A DNA stretch of 64,000 nucleotides from Janibacter sp. HTCC2649 (GTDB lineage Bacteria > Actinomycetota > Actinomycetes > Actinomycetales > Dermatophilaceae), in contig NZ_CH672413.1 in the NCBI RefSeq assembly GCF_000152705.1, positions 2,021,978 through 2,085,977 on the forward strand. Reading direction: 5' to 3'. Both the position numbers and the translations under genes were made by a program. Below the pieces are notes generated by a model that saw only the letters and a program-made list of their open reading frames with translations, made no database searches and had not been told where the DNA came from. The first letter of the stretch is position 1. Every line of letters begins with the position of its first letter. Of this stretch, positions 17,585 through 26,150 are shown piece by piece.

Positions 17585-18508
17585 TCAGGCGACGTCGCGG
17601 CGGCTGGTGACGAACGCGGCGGCGACCACGGCGACGACGAGATAGACGAGCACCGTCACCAACCCACGACTCCCGTCGACCAGCGTGTTCACACCGGGCG
17701 CACCCTCGGCTCCACCGTTGCTCGGCAGGATCGACCCGATGAGCGAACCCGCGTTCACCCCCGGCAGCACATCCCGCAGCCCAGCCAGCGACGTCAGCGT
17801 CGAACGCGACACCGCGGTGATGAGGTTCTCGATCGCGAGGATCCACACGACCCCGAGTCCGATCGGCATCGCCACCGCCCTCAGCAGCGCACCGAGCGCG
17901 GCGCCGATCGCTCCCCACATCGCGAGGATCGCCCACCCGGCCCCGAGCCCGGACGCCAGGTCACCCACGGACGTCCACACGAGCGTCTGCCCTTCAGCGA
18001 GCCCGACGACCACCGCCGACAAGGCACCCGTCAGCGCCAGACCCACGATGCCAACGCCGACCGCCGCGATGACGGCCAGCACCTGACCGATCACCACCGC
18101 GGCATGCCCTGGCCGTTGGGTCAGCAAGGTCTTCAAGGTCCCGCCCGTGTGCTCCGTACCCGTGACGAGCGCCCCGAGCACCAGCGCCAGCGCGCCGACG
18201 AACACCGCGAACGCGCCCACCGTGTTGGCGACGAGCGAGGCCGGCATCATCCCGGCGAGCAGCTGTTCCGGAGTCGACCCACCGTCGGCGAAGTCGCCCG
18301 TGGTGTCGCCGCGATAGGCGAAGTAGGGAATGACGTACGCAAAGATCTGGTTCAGCGCCACGGCCGTACCCACCAGTGCCCACGCCGCCGGTCGACGAGC
18401 CAGCTTGGACAGCTCGGCCCGCGTCACGGCGCCCAAGCCGGTGAAGCTCCGACCGCCGGCAACGCGACTGCCGACGCTCACGCCCGTGATGTCAGTCATG
18501 GTGCTCAT
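17585..18508 (-). CDS. ABC-2 type exporter permease
   Basis: A 307-residue membrane protein with six predicted helices, an N-terminal cytoplasmic segment (about 1-35: LGAVTRAELSKLARRP) and an extracellular loop after helix 1. This is the usual layout of permeases that pair with a stand-alone ATPase (ABC-2 / YhaP-NatB type). Its start overlaps the ATPase stop by ATGA. The substrate cannot be told; possible cargoes are antimicrobial peptides, lipids or ions. Confidence 0.82.
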   Translation of the reverse strand: MSTMTDITGVSVGSRVAGGRSFTGLGAVTRAELSKLARRPAAWALVGTAVALNQIFAYVIPYFAYRGDTTGDFADGGSTPEQLLAGMMPASLVANTVGAFAVFVGALALVLGALVTGTEHTGGTLKTLLTQRPGHAAVVIGQVLAVIAAVGVGIVGLALTGALSAVVVGLAEGQTLVWTSVGDLASGLGAGWAILAMWGAIGAALGALLRAVAMPIGLGVVWILAIENLITAVSRSTLTSLAGLRDVLPGVNAGSLIGSILPSNGGAEGAPGVNTLVDGSRGLVTVLVYLVVAVVAAAFVTSRRDVA

Positions 18509-19431
18509 GACGCCCTCCTTGAGGACAATGCCTCCGGGATGGTGTCGTGGTTGGTCAGGTCGAAGAAGATGTCCTCGAGCTCGCGCTCCGTGCGGCGCAG
18601 CCCGGTGAGTGCGACTCCCGCGCCGACCAGCGCAGAAGCAACAGCTGCCGTATGCCGTGTCGGCACGTCCACGACCAGCCCACCGTCTGCGTCGCGCACC
18701 GACAACACTTCGGGCAACGCCTCCAGGGTGCGGCGAGCCACATCGCGAGGATGGGCCGTGACCTCGAGGTCGGACTGCCCGCGCAGCTCCTCGACGGACG
18801 CATCCGCCACGACGCGACCCCGGTCGATGACCGCCACCCGCGAGCAGATCGCCTGCACCTCACTCATGAGGTGGCTCGACAGGATGACCGTCCGCCCCTC
18901 ACGTCCGAGCGACTGGACCAGGGCGCGCATGTCACGCATCCCCTGCGGGTCAAGGCCATTCGTCGGCTCATCCAAAATCACGAGTTCCGGATCCTTGAGC
19001 AAGGCCGCGGCGACACCGAGTCGCTGCTTCATCCCGAGCGAGTACTTCGAGAACTTGTCACCGGCCCGGTCGGTCAACCCGACCGTCTCGAGAGCCGGGG
19101 CGACCGCGGAACGCGAGACACCGGCATACCGGGCAATGATCTCGAGATTGGCGCGGCCGGTGAGGTACGGATAGAGCCCGGGCCCTTCGACGAGGGAACC
19201 GATGCGGCGCAACGATTCTGGGTGCCCGGGCGCTCGTCCGAGGACGAGCGCCCGACCGGAGGTGGGTGAGACGAGACCGAGCAGCATGCGCAGGGTCGTC
19301 GTCTTGCCGGCACCGTTGGGACCGAGGAAGCCGAAGACTTCGCCGGCCCGAACCTGCAGACTCACGTCGTTGACCGCACCCAGGTCGCCGTAGCGCTTGG
19401 TGAGTCCGTGGACCTCGACGACGTTGGTCAT
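18505..19431 (-). CDS. ABC exporter ATP-binding protein
   Basis: A 308-residue ATPase. Walker A GPNGAGKTTT is at about residues 38-47, the signature region KYSLGMKQRLG near 136, and Walker B LVILDEPTNGLD near 156. The 'SLGMKQR' signature and the C-terminal accessory domain are typical of bacitracin/CcmA-type drug-export ATPases. Overlaps by four bases on both sides join it with the SHOCT gene and the permease gene in one operon. The two-component system immediately upstream is the likely controller. Confidence 0.88.
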   Translation of the reverse strand: MTNVVEVHGLTKRYGDLGAVNDVSLQVRAGEVFGFLGPNGAGKTTTLRMLLGLVSPTSGRALVLGRAPGHPESLRRIGSLVEGPGLYPYLTGRANLEIIARYAGVSRSAVAPALETVGLTDRAGDKFSKYSLGMKQRLGVAAALLKDPELVILDEPTNGLDPQGMRDMRALVQSLGREGRTVILSSHLMSEVQAICSRVAVIDRGRVVADASVEELRGQSDLEVTAHPRDVARRTLEALPEVLSVRDADGGLVVDVPTRHTAAVASALVGAGVALTGLRRTERELEDIFFDLTNHDTIPEALSSRRAS

Positions 19432-19715
19432 GACTGCTGACCACGACGGAGGACGGCGCGACGAGCCTCGTACTCCTGCTCGTCGATCTCGCCCGCTGCG
19501 AACCGCTCGGCCAGCTTGGCCTCACCGGCGCGCGAACCTTCGGCGGCCTGGAAGCGGCGCCAGCGACGCATGCCGCCGAAGCGGGCCATCGTGATGAAGG
19601 CGGCGATGACGATGAACCAGAAGATCGGGAAGAGGATGAACCACGGTCCCGGTCCACCGTGCCAGCGGTCGTCGTGGATGGGGAGGGATGCTGCCGTGGT
19701 GAGAAGGGTGTTCAT
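19428..19715 (-). CDS. SHOCT-domain membrane protein
   Basis: A 95-residue protein: a periplasmic-facing start, one strong transmembrane helix (WFILFPIFWFIVIAAFITMA, about residues 27-46), then a basic stretch. It ends in a SHOCT module (AKLAERFAAGEIDEQEYEARRAVL, about 68-91), a short C-terminal helical hairpin found in oligomerising membrane proteins. ATG 19715 has GGAGC six bases upstream. It leads the ABC exporter operon. Confidence 0.8.
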   Translation of the reverse strand: MNTLLTTAASLPIHDDRWHGGPGPWFILFPIFWFIVIAAFITMARFGGMRRWRRFQAAEGSRAGEAKLAERFAAGEIDEQEYEARRAVLRRGQQS

Positions 19716-19857
19716 GATCGCTCCTGGATCGAGGGGTGAATCTGACCCTTTGATCCTTCGCGGCGGACGCCTCCACCGAATCCCACAGAGGGCGGCACCT
19801 GAAGGCCTCCCCGGGGCGTACGGGTCACCCCTGAGACACACCCGACCCCAACCCCAT

Positions 19858-19933
19858 CGACTTATTGCGCAATCCGTCGGATGCGCGCACGTATTGCGCA
19901 ATCCGTAGGGCCGACGGATTGCGCAATAAGTCG
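19858..19933. repeat. Palindromic element, TATTGCGCAATCCG family, with an extra internal copy
   Basis: Perfect 23-base arms at 19858-19880 and 19911-19933, beginning CGACTTATTGCGCAATCCG. The 30-base interval holds a further direct copy of TATTGCGCAATCCGT (19892-19906). It starts three bases beyond the response-regulator stop, so it could end that transcript. The arms are clearly AT-richer than the surroundings. The sister copy is at 39851-39915. Confidence 0.85.
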
Positions 19934-19935
19934 AG

Positions 19936-20610
19936 CTAGCCCTGGCTCCAGCCCGGCGTGACGAGGCCGGACTCGTAGGCGAGGACGACGAGCTGGGCGC
20001 GGTCGCGGGCGTGGAGCTTGACCATCGCGCGGCTCACGTGGGTCTTCGCAGTCGCCGGCGACACCACGAGCCGAGTCGCGATCTCGTCATTGCTCAGCCC
20101 CTCACCCACGAGCCCGACGATCTCGCGCTCACGGTCGGTGAGCAACGCCAGCTCACGAGCCGCCGGCATCGACGTGTCACGACTCCGGCTGGCGAACTCA
20201 CCAATCAGCCGACGCGTCACCCGGGGACTCAGCAACGCATCTCCCCCGGCCACGGCACGCACACCCCGCAGCAACTCGGTCGGCTCCGTGTCCTTGACGA
20301 GGAACCCACTCGCGCCGATCCGCACCGCCTCAAAAACGTACTCGTCCAGATCGAACGTCGTGAGGATGACGACCTTGGTCTCAGCAAGGCTCTCGTCAGC
20401 GGCAATTCGCCGCGTGGCCTCGAGCCCGTCCGTCCCCGGCATGCGGATGTCCATGAGCACGACGTCGGGCGTGAGCGTCCGCACGAGCTCGACCGCCTCG
20501 GCGCCGTCGCTCGCCTCACCCACCACCTCGATGTCGTCTTCGGCGTCGAGCAGCGCCCTCAACCCGGCCCGAAGCAGAAGCTGGTCGTCAGCCAACACGA
20601 CGCGGATCAT
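19936..20610 (-). CDS. NarL/LuxR-family response regulator
   Basis: A 224-residue regulator. The receiver domain has acidic Asp8/Asp9, phospho-acceptor Asp54 (VVLMDIRMPG) and a conserved Lys near residue 104. The C-terminal LuxR-type helix-turn-helix (about 155-215) contains LTDREREIVGLVGEGLSNDEIATRL. The start overlaps the kinase stop by ATGA. It probably controls the SHOCT/ABC exporter operon that follows in the same direction, as in many actinobacterial drug-stress modules. Confidence 0.92.
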   Translation of the reverse strand: MIRVVLADDQLLLRAGLRALLDAEDDIEVVGEASDGAEAVELVRTLTPDVVLMDIRMPGTDGLEATRRIAADESLAETKVVILTTFDLDEYVFEAVRIGASGFLVKDTEPTELLRGVRAVAGGDALLSPRVTRRLIGEFASRSRDTSMPAARELALLTDREREIVGLVGEGLSNDEIATRLVVSPATAKTHVSRAMVKLHARDRAQLVVLAYESGLVTPGWSQG

Positions 20611-21776
20611 GACGAAACCCGTTCTCCCGCAGGGATGCTCGCGATGATGCGCAGCCCACCGAGCGGCGACTCGTCGATCCGTACGGACCCACCAAGCGCC
20701 CGCGCACGCTCGGTCATCCCGGAGATCCCGTTGCCAACGACGAGTGTGTCCGGATTGGCACCATGACCGTTGTCCTCGACCGTCACAGTGAGGTCGATGT
20801 CGTAGTCGAGCGTGATGACTGCACGCGTCGCGAAGGCGTGTCGAACGACGTTCGTGATCGCCTCCTGGACGATCCGGTATGCCGCGAGGTCGACCGCCGC
20901 GGGCAGCTCCCGTTGGGTGCCCAGCCGCTTCACGGTCACGTCGAGCCCCGCCGCATGGCTCCGCTCCACAAGGTCGCCGAGAGCAGCCAGCCGTACCGTC
21001 GGAGCCCGCGGCGCCGGAGCATGATCGGAACGCAAGACATCCACGAGAGAACGCAATTCGCCCAGCGCCTCACCACTCGCATCGCGGATGGCGCGCAACG
21101 CCGGCTCGACGTGCTCGGGCTTCTCTCGCTGGGACAGGTGCAGCGCCACTCCGGCCTGGACGTTGATGAGTGACATGTGGTGGGCGACAACGTCATGGAG
21201 CTCCTGGGCGATGAGCAGCCGCTCCTCGCCTTCGCGCCGCTTCACCGACTCACGATGCGCCGTCCGCGCAGCCGCGAATCGGTCCCGCCGCGCCCGCACC
21301 AGCTCAGCCACCGCGAGCGCCACGAGCAGCCACGCGACCATCCCGCCCGTCCCCGTCCACGACCACTTCGTCTCGGGCGCGATCCACCCCCGGGCCACCT
21401 GCCCGATCACCGGAAGCACAGCCGCACCCCACGCGGCCCAACGCAGACCGCGAGCGACGCAGATGACGGTGAGAACGGCATACCCGAGAAAGACCGGACC
21501 ATAGGGGTAGCCGAGCGCGAGCCACCCCCCGACCGCCGCCCCGGCCGCGATGACGGCGGGCACCGGCCACCAACGTGCGAGCGCCAGCGAGACCGGGCCC
21601 ACCAGCAACAGGGCGATCCCGAGGGCATCGATGGACCGCGTCCCGTCCTGCCCGCGCGACGCACCAAGGCTGCCGCCGATCGAGATGATCGCGAGGAACG
21701 CCGGCCCGATGACCCACGCGATCGGCGGCAGGCGGCGCGGCGGACCCCAGGTCTCGGCGTCGCGTTCCCAAGGCAT
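20607..21776 (-). CDS. Sensor histidine kinase, HisKA_3 type
   Basis: A 389-residue membrane kinase. About five helices span residues 18-165, followed by a short coiled linker. The dimerisation/phospho-acceptor domain has His194 in AQELHDVVAHHMS. The ATPase domain shows an N box (QEAITNVVRHA), VEDNGHG and GISGMTERARALGG. No large extracellular domain is present, so it probably senses membrane stress or a lipophilic signal. It pairs with the response regulator just downstream. Confidence 0.92.
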   Translation of the reverse strand: MPWERDAETWGPPRRLPPIAWVIGPAFLAIISIGGSLGASRGQDGTRSIDALGIALLLVGPVSLALARWWPVPAVIAAGAAVGGWLALGYPYGPVFLGYAVLTVICVARGLRWAAWGAAVLPVIGQVARGWIAPETKWSWTGTGGMVAWLLVALAVAELVRARRDRFAAARTAHRESVKRREGEERLLIAQELHDVVAHHMSLINVQAGVALHLSQREKPEHVEPALRAIRDASGEALGELRSLVDVLRSDHAPAPRAPTVRLAALGDLVERSHAAGLDVTVKRLGTQRELPAAVDLAAYRIVQEAITNVVRHAFATRAVITLDYDIDLTVTVEDNGHGANPDTLVVGNGISGMTERARALGGSVRIDESPLGGLRIIASIPAGERVSS

Positions 21777-21911
21777 GTCGCCAGCGTAGGGACCTTGGGC
21801 ACTCCAGGACGGCCTGCGACGGGAGGGGTTCGGACTACTCCCTGCGGCGTATGCCGTGACTCACCTCCCCCCATCAGGCACCGTGCGCTCGGGTTGGGTA
21901 GCGTCGGCGGC

Positions 21912-22352
21912 ATGTTGACTACGGGGAAGTCCATCACCAAAACCATGTCCATCACCGCCGGACTTGCGCTGGCGCTCACTCTCACCGCGTGCGGTTCGGA
22001 GAAGGCCGACGACGCGACGTCCGGCAGCACGGGCACGACGCCCGCAGCCACCACGACGGCGTCGCCGGGTGGCGCCTCGGACGGCTCGGCCGACGAACAG
22101 TGGGCCGGCCGCTTCAAGAAGGCCATCCCGCCCCTCGCGGACACCCCCGACGCTGACCTCGTCGCCGCGGGCAAGAAGATGTGCGCGGACTTCACGGCTG
22201 CGCCCACGGCGCCGACGGCCAAGGCGATCATCAAGGACGCCGAGACGACGCTGAAGCTCGACCCCGTCCAGGCGAACCTGTGGACCGGCGGCGCCATTGC
22301 TCACTTCTGCAACGACCAGGGCACTGCCTTCCTGACAGCCTCCGTCGGCTGA
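21912..22352 (+). CDS. Small lipoprotein, DUF732-like (paralogue of 16056)
   Basis: A 146-residue lipoprotein with LTLTACGS lipobox (cysteine near residue 28), a Ser/Thr/Gly linker and the same C-terminal domain as the 16056 product: WAGRFKKAIPPLA, KKMCADFTAAPTAPTAKA, IAHFCNDQG. ATG 21912 is used; ATG 21945 would also leave a signal peptide. Both copies are on the plus strand and bracket the minus-strand peptidoglycan-binding, exporter and two-component genes. Confidence 0.75.
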   Translation: MLTTGKSITKTMSITAGLALALTLTACGSEKADDATSGSTGTTPAATTTASPGGASDGSADEQWAGRFKKAIPPLADTPDADLVAAGKKMCADFTAAPTAPTAKAIIKDAETTLKLDPVQANLWTGGAIAHFCNDQGTAFLTASVG

Positions 22353-22362
22353 CCGGCACGTT

Positions 22363-22427
22363 CGACTTCGTGCCCCGCACGGACAAGGCGAGCCCAGCGA
22401 GCCAGGTCCGTGCGGGGCACGAAGTCG
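22363..22427. repeat. Palindromic element, CGTGCCCCG family
   Basis: Perfect 22-base arms (22363-22384 and 22406-22427) starting CGACTTCGTGCCCCGCACGG. The 21-base loop holds GGCGAGCCCAGCGAGCC. It lies between the convergent lipoprotein and LysE genes and can act as a terminator for both. Confidence 0.85.
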
Positions 22428-22443
22428 GCTGAGGTTCGGGGCC

Positions 22444-23049
22444 TCAGGCCTCGCGCGCGAGCTTGGCGGCGAACCCGACGAGGAACGCCCCACTCACCGC
22501 ATCGATGACCCGACGGGTCCGGCGGCGGAGCAACGTCTCCCGAGCCCGCGAGGCACCGAGCACGATGACCGCGAGCCACGCGCACCCGATGAGCGGCAGC
22601 ATCAGCGCGTGCCCGAGCCAGACCGCCGCGGACGCGCTCGGCTCGACGAACTGCGGCAGTAGCGCGAGATAGAACACGAGCATCTTGGGGTTGGTGAGGT
22701 TGCTCAGCGCACCCGTCCGGAACCCACGCGCCATCCCGGCGTCGGCCGAGCCGTCGATCTCCGCATAGCGGCCGGCCAGCGCCGAACGCCAGGCACTGAT
22801 CCCGAGCCACACGAGGTAGGCGACGCCCGCCCACTTGATCGCCTGGAACAGCGGCTGCACCCGGACGATCAGCGCGCCGACACCCACGGAGACGAGCACT
22901 CCCTGGACCGCCGACCCAGCGCCCACCCCGAGGACCGTGCCGAATCCGGCCCGCCGCCCCGACGTGATCGTGTTGCGCAGGGTGACGAGGACGTCGACGC
23001 CGGGCGTCGCGACAACGGCCAGAACGACGATCAGGTATGCCGGGGACAT
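22444..23049 (-). CDS. LysE/RhtB-family exporter
   Basis: A 201-residue protein with about six helices. The LysE signature is present: VVATPGVDVLVTLRNTITSGRRAG near the start, AYLVWLGISAWRS in the middle and GALSNLTNPKMLVFYLALLPQF at about residue 115. These proteins export amino acids such as lysine, threonine or homoserine. The position next to tdh makes threonine or a homologue a fair guess. The start at 23049 is preceded by GGGAGG. Confidence 0.88.
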   Translation of the reverse strand: MSPAYLIVVLAVVATPGVDVLVTLRNTITSGRRAGFGTVLGVGAGSAVQGVLVSVGVGALIVRVQPLFQAIKWAGVAYLVWLGISAWRSALAGRYAEIDGSADAGMARGFRTGALSNLTNPKMLVFYLALLPQFVEPSASAAVWLGHALMLPLIGCAWLAVIVLGASRARETLLRRRTRRVIDAVSGAFLVGFAAKLAREA

Positions 23050-23125
23050 GCCTCCCAGCCTCCCACCCGCATGCGTCCCGAGCTCACCCAATTGGACGGT
23101 TGGGGACAACGCGGGTCCGGGCCGG

Positions 23126-24178
23126 TCAGCTCCAGTCGAGGACGACCTTGCCGCACTGACCCGAGCGGGCGACCTCGAAGCCCTTGGCCCACTCCTCCGC
23201 CGGGAAGCGGTGGGTGATGACCGACTGGACGGCATCGCGCAGTTCGGCGCTCGTGGCGAGCATCGACCCCATGAGGTACCAGGTCTCGAACATCTCGCGC
23301 CCATAGATCCCGCGGATCGTGATCATGTGCGTGATGACCCGGCCCCAGTCGATCGGGTACGGGTCCTTGGGCAGGCCGAGCATCGCGACGCGGGCGCCGT
23401 GGTTGAGGTTGGCGAGCATGTCCTCGACGGCCTTGGGCGCGCCACTCATCTCGAGGCCGATGTCGAAGCCTTCGAGCATGCCGAGCTGCTTCTGCGCCCA
23501 TTCGAGGTTCTCGCCGCGGCCGACGTTCACGCACAGGTCGGCACCGGCAACCTTGGCCAACGCCAGCCGCTCGTCGCTCATGTCCGTGACCGCGATGCGA
23601 CGCGCCCCCGCATGCCGCGCAATCGCCACAGCCATGACACCGATCGGCCCGGCGCCAGTGACGACGACATCCTCCCCGATGACCGGCCACTGCAGAGCCG
23701 TGTGGGTTGCGTTGCCCAGCGGGTCGAAGATCGCGCCGAGGTCGGGGTCGAGGTCAGCCGGTTGCACCCACGCGTTCATCGCCGGGATGACGACGTAGTC
23801 CGCGAACGCGCCGTCCCGATTGACGCCCACCCCAACGGTTTTGATGCAGAGGTGGCGGCGGCCGGCCCGGCAGTTGCGGCAGTTCCCGCAGATGAGGTGC
23901 CCCTCGCCGGAGACCCGGTCGCCAACCTTGATGTGGTCCACGAGCGCGCCGGTCTCGACGACCTCGCCATAGAACTCGTGACCGATCGTCATCGGCGCCT
24001 TGACCACTGACGCCGCCCAGTCATCCCACTGCTCGAGGTGGAGGTCGGTGCCGCAGAGCCCCGCCCGCAGCACGCGGATCTTGACGTCAGCGTCACCACA
24101 CGTGGGTTCGGGGACGTCGATGAACTGGAGGCCAGGACCGGCTTCGGTCTTCACGAGTGCGCGCACGGCACCCATCAT
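23126..24178 (-). CDS. tdh: L-threonine 3-dehydrogenase
   Basis: A 350-residue zinc alcohol dehydrogenase-type enzyme. The catalytic zinc site begins AGLCGTDLHL (about residues 38-47) with GHE near 68. The structural zinc cysteines are in ICGNCRNCRAGRRHLC (about 96-111). The Rossmann motif is VTGAGPIGVMA (about 172-182). Together with kbl it turns threonine into glycine and acetyl-CoA, with NADH. In most genomes the two genes are neighbours; here VOC, lipoprotein, exporter and regulator genes intervene. Confidence 0.92.
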   Translation of the reverse strand: MMGAVRALVKTEAGPGLQFIDVPEPTCGDADVKIRVLRAGLCGTDLHLEQWDDWAASVVKAPMTIGHEFYGEVVETGALVDHIKVGDRVSGEGHLICGNCRNCRAGRRHLCIKTVGVGVNRDGAFADYVVIPAMNAWVQPADLDPDLGAIFDPLGNATHTALQWPVIGEDVVVTGAGPIGVMAVAIARHAGARRIAVTDMSDERLALAKVAGADLCVNVGRGENLEWAQKQLGMLEGFDIGLEMSGAPKAVEDMLANLNHGARVAMLGLPKDPYPIDWGRVITHMITIRGIYGREMFETWYLMGSMLATSAELRDAVQSVITHRFPAEEWAKGFEVARSGQCGKVVLDWS

Positions 24179-24204
24179 GGCGTGACCACGTCGCCGTCGA
24201 AAAC

Positions 24205-24696
24205 TCAGCCCCGGCGCAGGTCCTTGCCGAAGCAGCGCACCAGGTCCGACTCCGCATAGTGACCGAAAGGTTCCACTCGCTCGTACCCCTGCGACTCGTA
24301 CAGTCCGATCGCGTCCGGCTGCATCAGTCCCGTCTCGAGGATGAGCCGCTCCACCCCATCGGCGTATGCCGTCCGCTCCAGGAACGCGAGTACCTCACGT
24401 GCGTAGCCCCGCCCCCGCACCCGCGCGGGGACGAACATCCGCTTGACCTCGGCCACCCGGTCCCCACCGAAGCGCGCGTCCAGGTCAGGGCGCCAACGCC
24501 ACCCACCCATCGCGACCGGCTCGCCGTCCTGGTCGTCCTCGACACCGAGAACGAACCGCCCCATGGGCGCCGCGAACTCGCGTGGGTCAACCGGCGACTC
24601 GTCCGGCGTGCCATAGATGACGACGTAGTGCGCCTGCACCTCGGCGACGAGTTCCTGCACCCTCGGGTCGACGAAGGGCACCTCCACAAGCGACAT
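24205..24696 (-). CDS. GNAT-family N-acetyltransferase
   Basis: From ATG 24696 the product has 163 residues and one acetyltransferase domain. The acetyl-CoA loop is VPARVRGRGYAREVL (R-x-x-G-x-G/A) and the C-terminal LYESQGYERVEPF is typical. The frame extends upstream to 24795, but that leader has no domain features. The substrate is unknown. It is followed 26 bases later by tdh in the same direction, so co-transcription is possible. Confidence 0.8.
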   Translation of the reverse strand: MSLVEVPFVDPRVQELVAEVQAHYVVIYGTPDESPVDPREFAAPMGRFVLGVEDDQDGEPVAMGGWRWRPDLDARFGGDRVAEVKRMFVPARVRGRGYAREVLAFLERTAYADGVERLILETGLMQPDAIGLYESQGYERVEPFGHYAESDLVRCFGKDLRRG

Positions 24697-24801
24697 CACG
24701 GCGCCATCGTGCCTCAACCGCAAAACGTGCAGACACGGCATACCCAAAAGGGTTCGCGCCGTGAGGTCAGTGGGTCGCTGCCACAGCCGTTCCATGGAGG
24801 C

Positions 24802-26019
24802 CTATGGCTTCAGCGGGAAGGCTGAGCGCCGCCCGGCGAGCGCGATGGTCAGCGCGACCGCGGCGAGGCCAACCATGACCAGAGGCAGGACCAGCCCGGA
24901 GAAGGCGCTGAGCGCGATGGCTCCCAGAATCCCGGCACCAAAGATGGCGAGGTTGAACGCGACTCCGAGCATCAAGTTCGCGACGTCGGCGTTCTCGCCG
25001 CTCGCCATGCTGATGGCGGTCTGCAGCTGAGCCGCCGCACCGCCAAAGGCCAACCCCCACAGGATGATCGCGGCCACCACGGCGACGAGCGACTCGCGAC
25101 CAACGATGAAGACGGCGCCCGCCACGATGAACAGGCCAATGCTGGCCAGCACCAAGGGTCGCAGCAGGCGATCGATGACGACGCCGGTGATGCCGATGCC
25201 GATCAGCGCCGCGACACCGAAGGTCATCAGCGCGAGGTCCACCGAGAGCTGCAGGTCGCCGGAGCGCAGGTAGGCGGAGATGTAGGTGTACATGGTGTTG
25301 TGCGCCAGCATCCACACGACGATCACCCCCAGGATCACCGCAACGCCGGGAAGACGCACGACGTTCAGCAGTGACATCTGGGAGGTCGCGGCCTGGCCGG
25401 GCGCGTCGGGGACGAGGACCACAACAAGCGCAACGGTGATGAGCGACAGGATCGCCAAGGCCCCGAAGGACCAGCGCCAGTTCAAGGTCGTGCCGAGCCA
25501 GGAGCCGAACGGCGTCCCGACGGCCAGCCCGATCGGCGTGCCGAGCGACGCAATCGCAAGTGCCCGCCCGGCATACTCCGGGGCGGTGATGCGGCGGGCG
25601 TAGCCCGCAGTGATCCCCCAGATCAGTCCGGAGAACGCGCCCGCCACGAAGCGTGCCCCGAGGGACAGCCCCACGTTCCCGGAGAGCGCAACAACGCCGG
25701 TGGCCGCGAGGAACCCCAGCACGGCCACGACGAAGACCGGCTTGCGGCGCATCCTCCGCGTCAGGGCGACGGCCGGAATCGCGGCGATGACCGTTCCGAG
25801 GGCGTAGGCCGTGACGAACTGACCCGCCAGTCCCTCGCTGATGCTCATCCCCGCGGCGATCTGTGGCAGGAGTCCCGCGGGCATGGTCTCGGTGGCGATG
25901 AGGAGAAAGCCGACCAGGGCCATCACCAACAGGGCAGCCAACGGCAGTCGGGCCGGCTCGCGGGAGACGCCATCGCTGCTCTCGAGGCCGGGTGCGCGGT
26001 GTGCGGCTTGCGTGGACAA
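24802..26019 (-). CDS. MFS efflux transporter (arabinose-efflux / drug:H+ type)
   Basis: A 405-residue protein with 12 predicted helices. Motifs include ETMPAGLLPQIAAGMSISEGLAGQFVTAYALGT in helices 1-2, LTRRMRRKPVF in the loop after helix 2, and LGTPIGLAVGTPFGSWLG in helix 5 (motif C-like, antiporter). The gene is divergent from an XRE-type regulator 131 bases away, which probably controls it. A second MFS protein of the same subfamily is at 44882. Confidence 0.88.
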   Translation of the reverse strand: MSTQAAHRAPGLESSDGVSREPARLPLAALLVMALVGFLLIATETMPAGLLPQIAAGMSISEGLAGQFVTAYALGTVIAAIPAVALTRRMRRKPVFVVAVLGFLAATGVVALSGNVGLSLGARFVAGAFSGLIWGITAGYARRITAPEYAGRALAIASLGTPIGLAVGTPFGSWLGTTLNWRWSFGALAILSLITVALVVVLVPDAPGQAATSQMSLLNVVRLPGVAVILGVIVVWMLAHNTMYTYISAYLRSGDLQLSVDLALMTFGVAALIGIGITGVVIDRLLRPLVLASIGLFIVAGAVFIVGRESLVAVVAAIILWGLAFGGAAAQLQTAISMASGENADVANLMLGVAFNLAIFGAGILGAIALSAFSGLVLPLVMVGLAAVALTIALAGRRSAFPLKP

Positions 26020-26150
26020 GGTGGATTTCCTCCAGTTCGAGTGCGGTCTTCATCCATGACACCGAACTTCCGAGACCGCAGGAAGTCACCGCTAAGAGGT
26101 GTACCGGCAGGGCATCCCTCACGCCTCCGCGACGCCTTACGGTGAAACCC

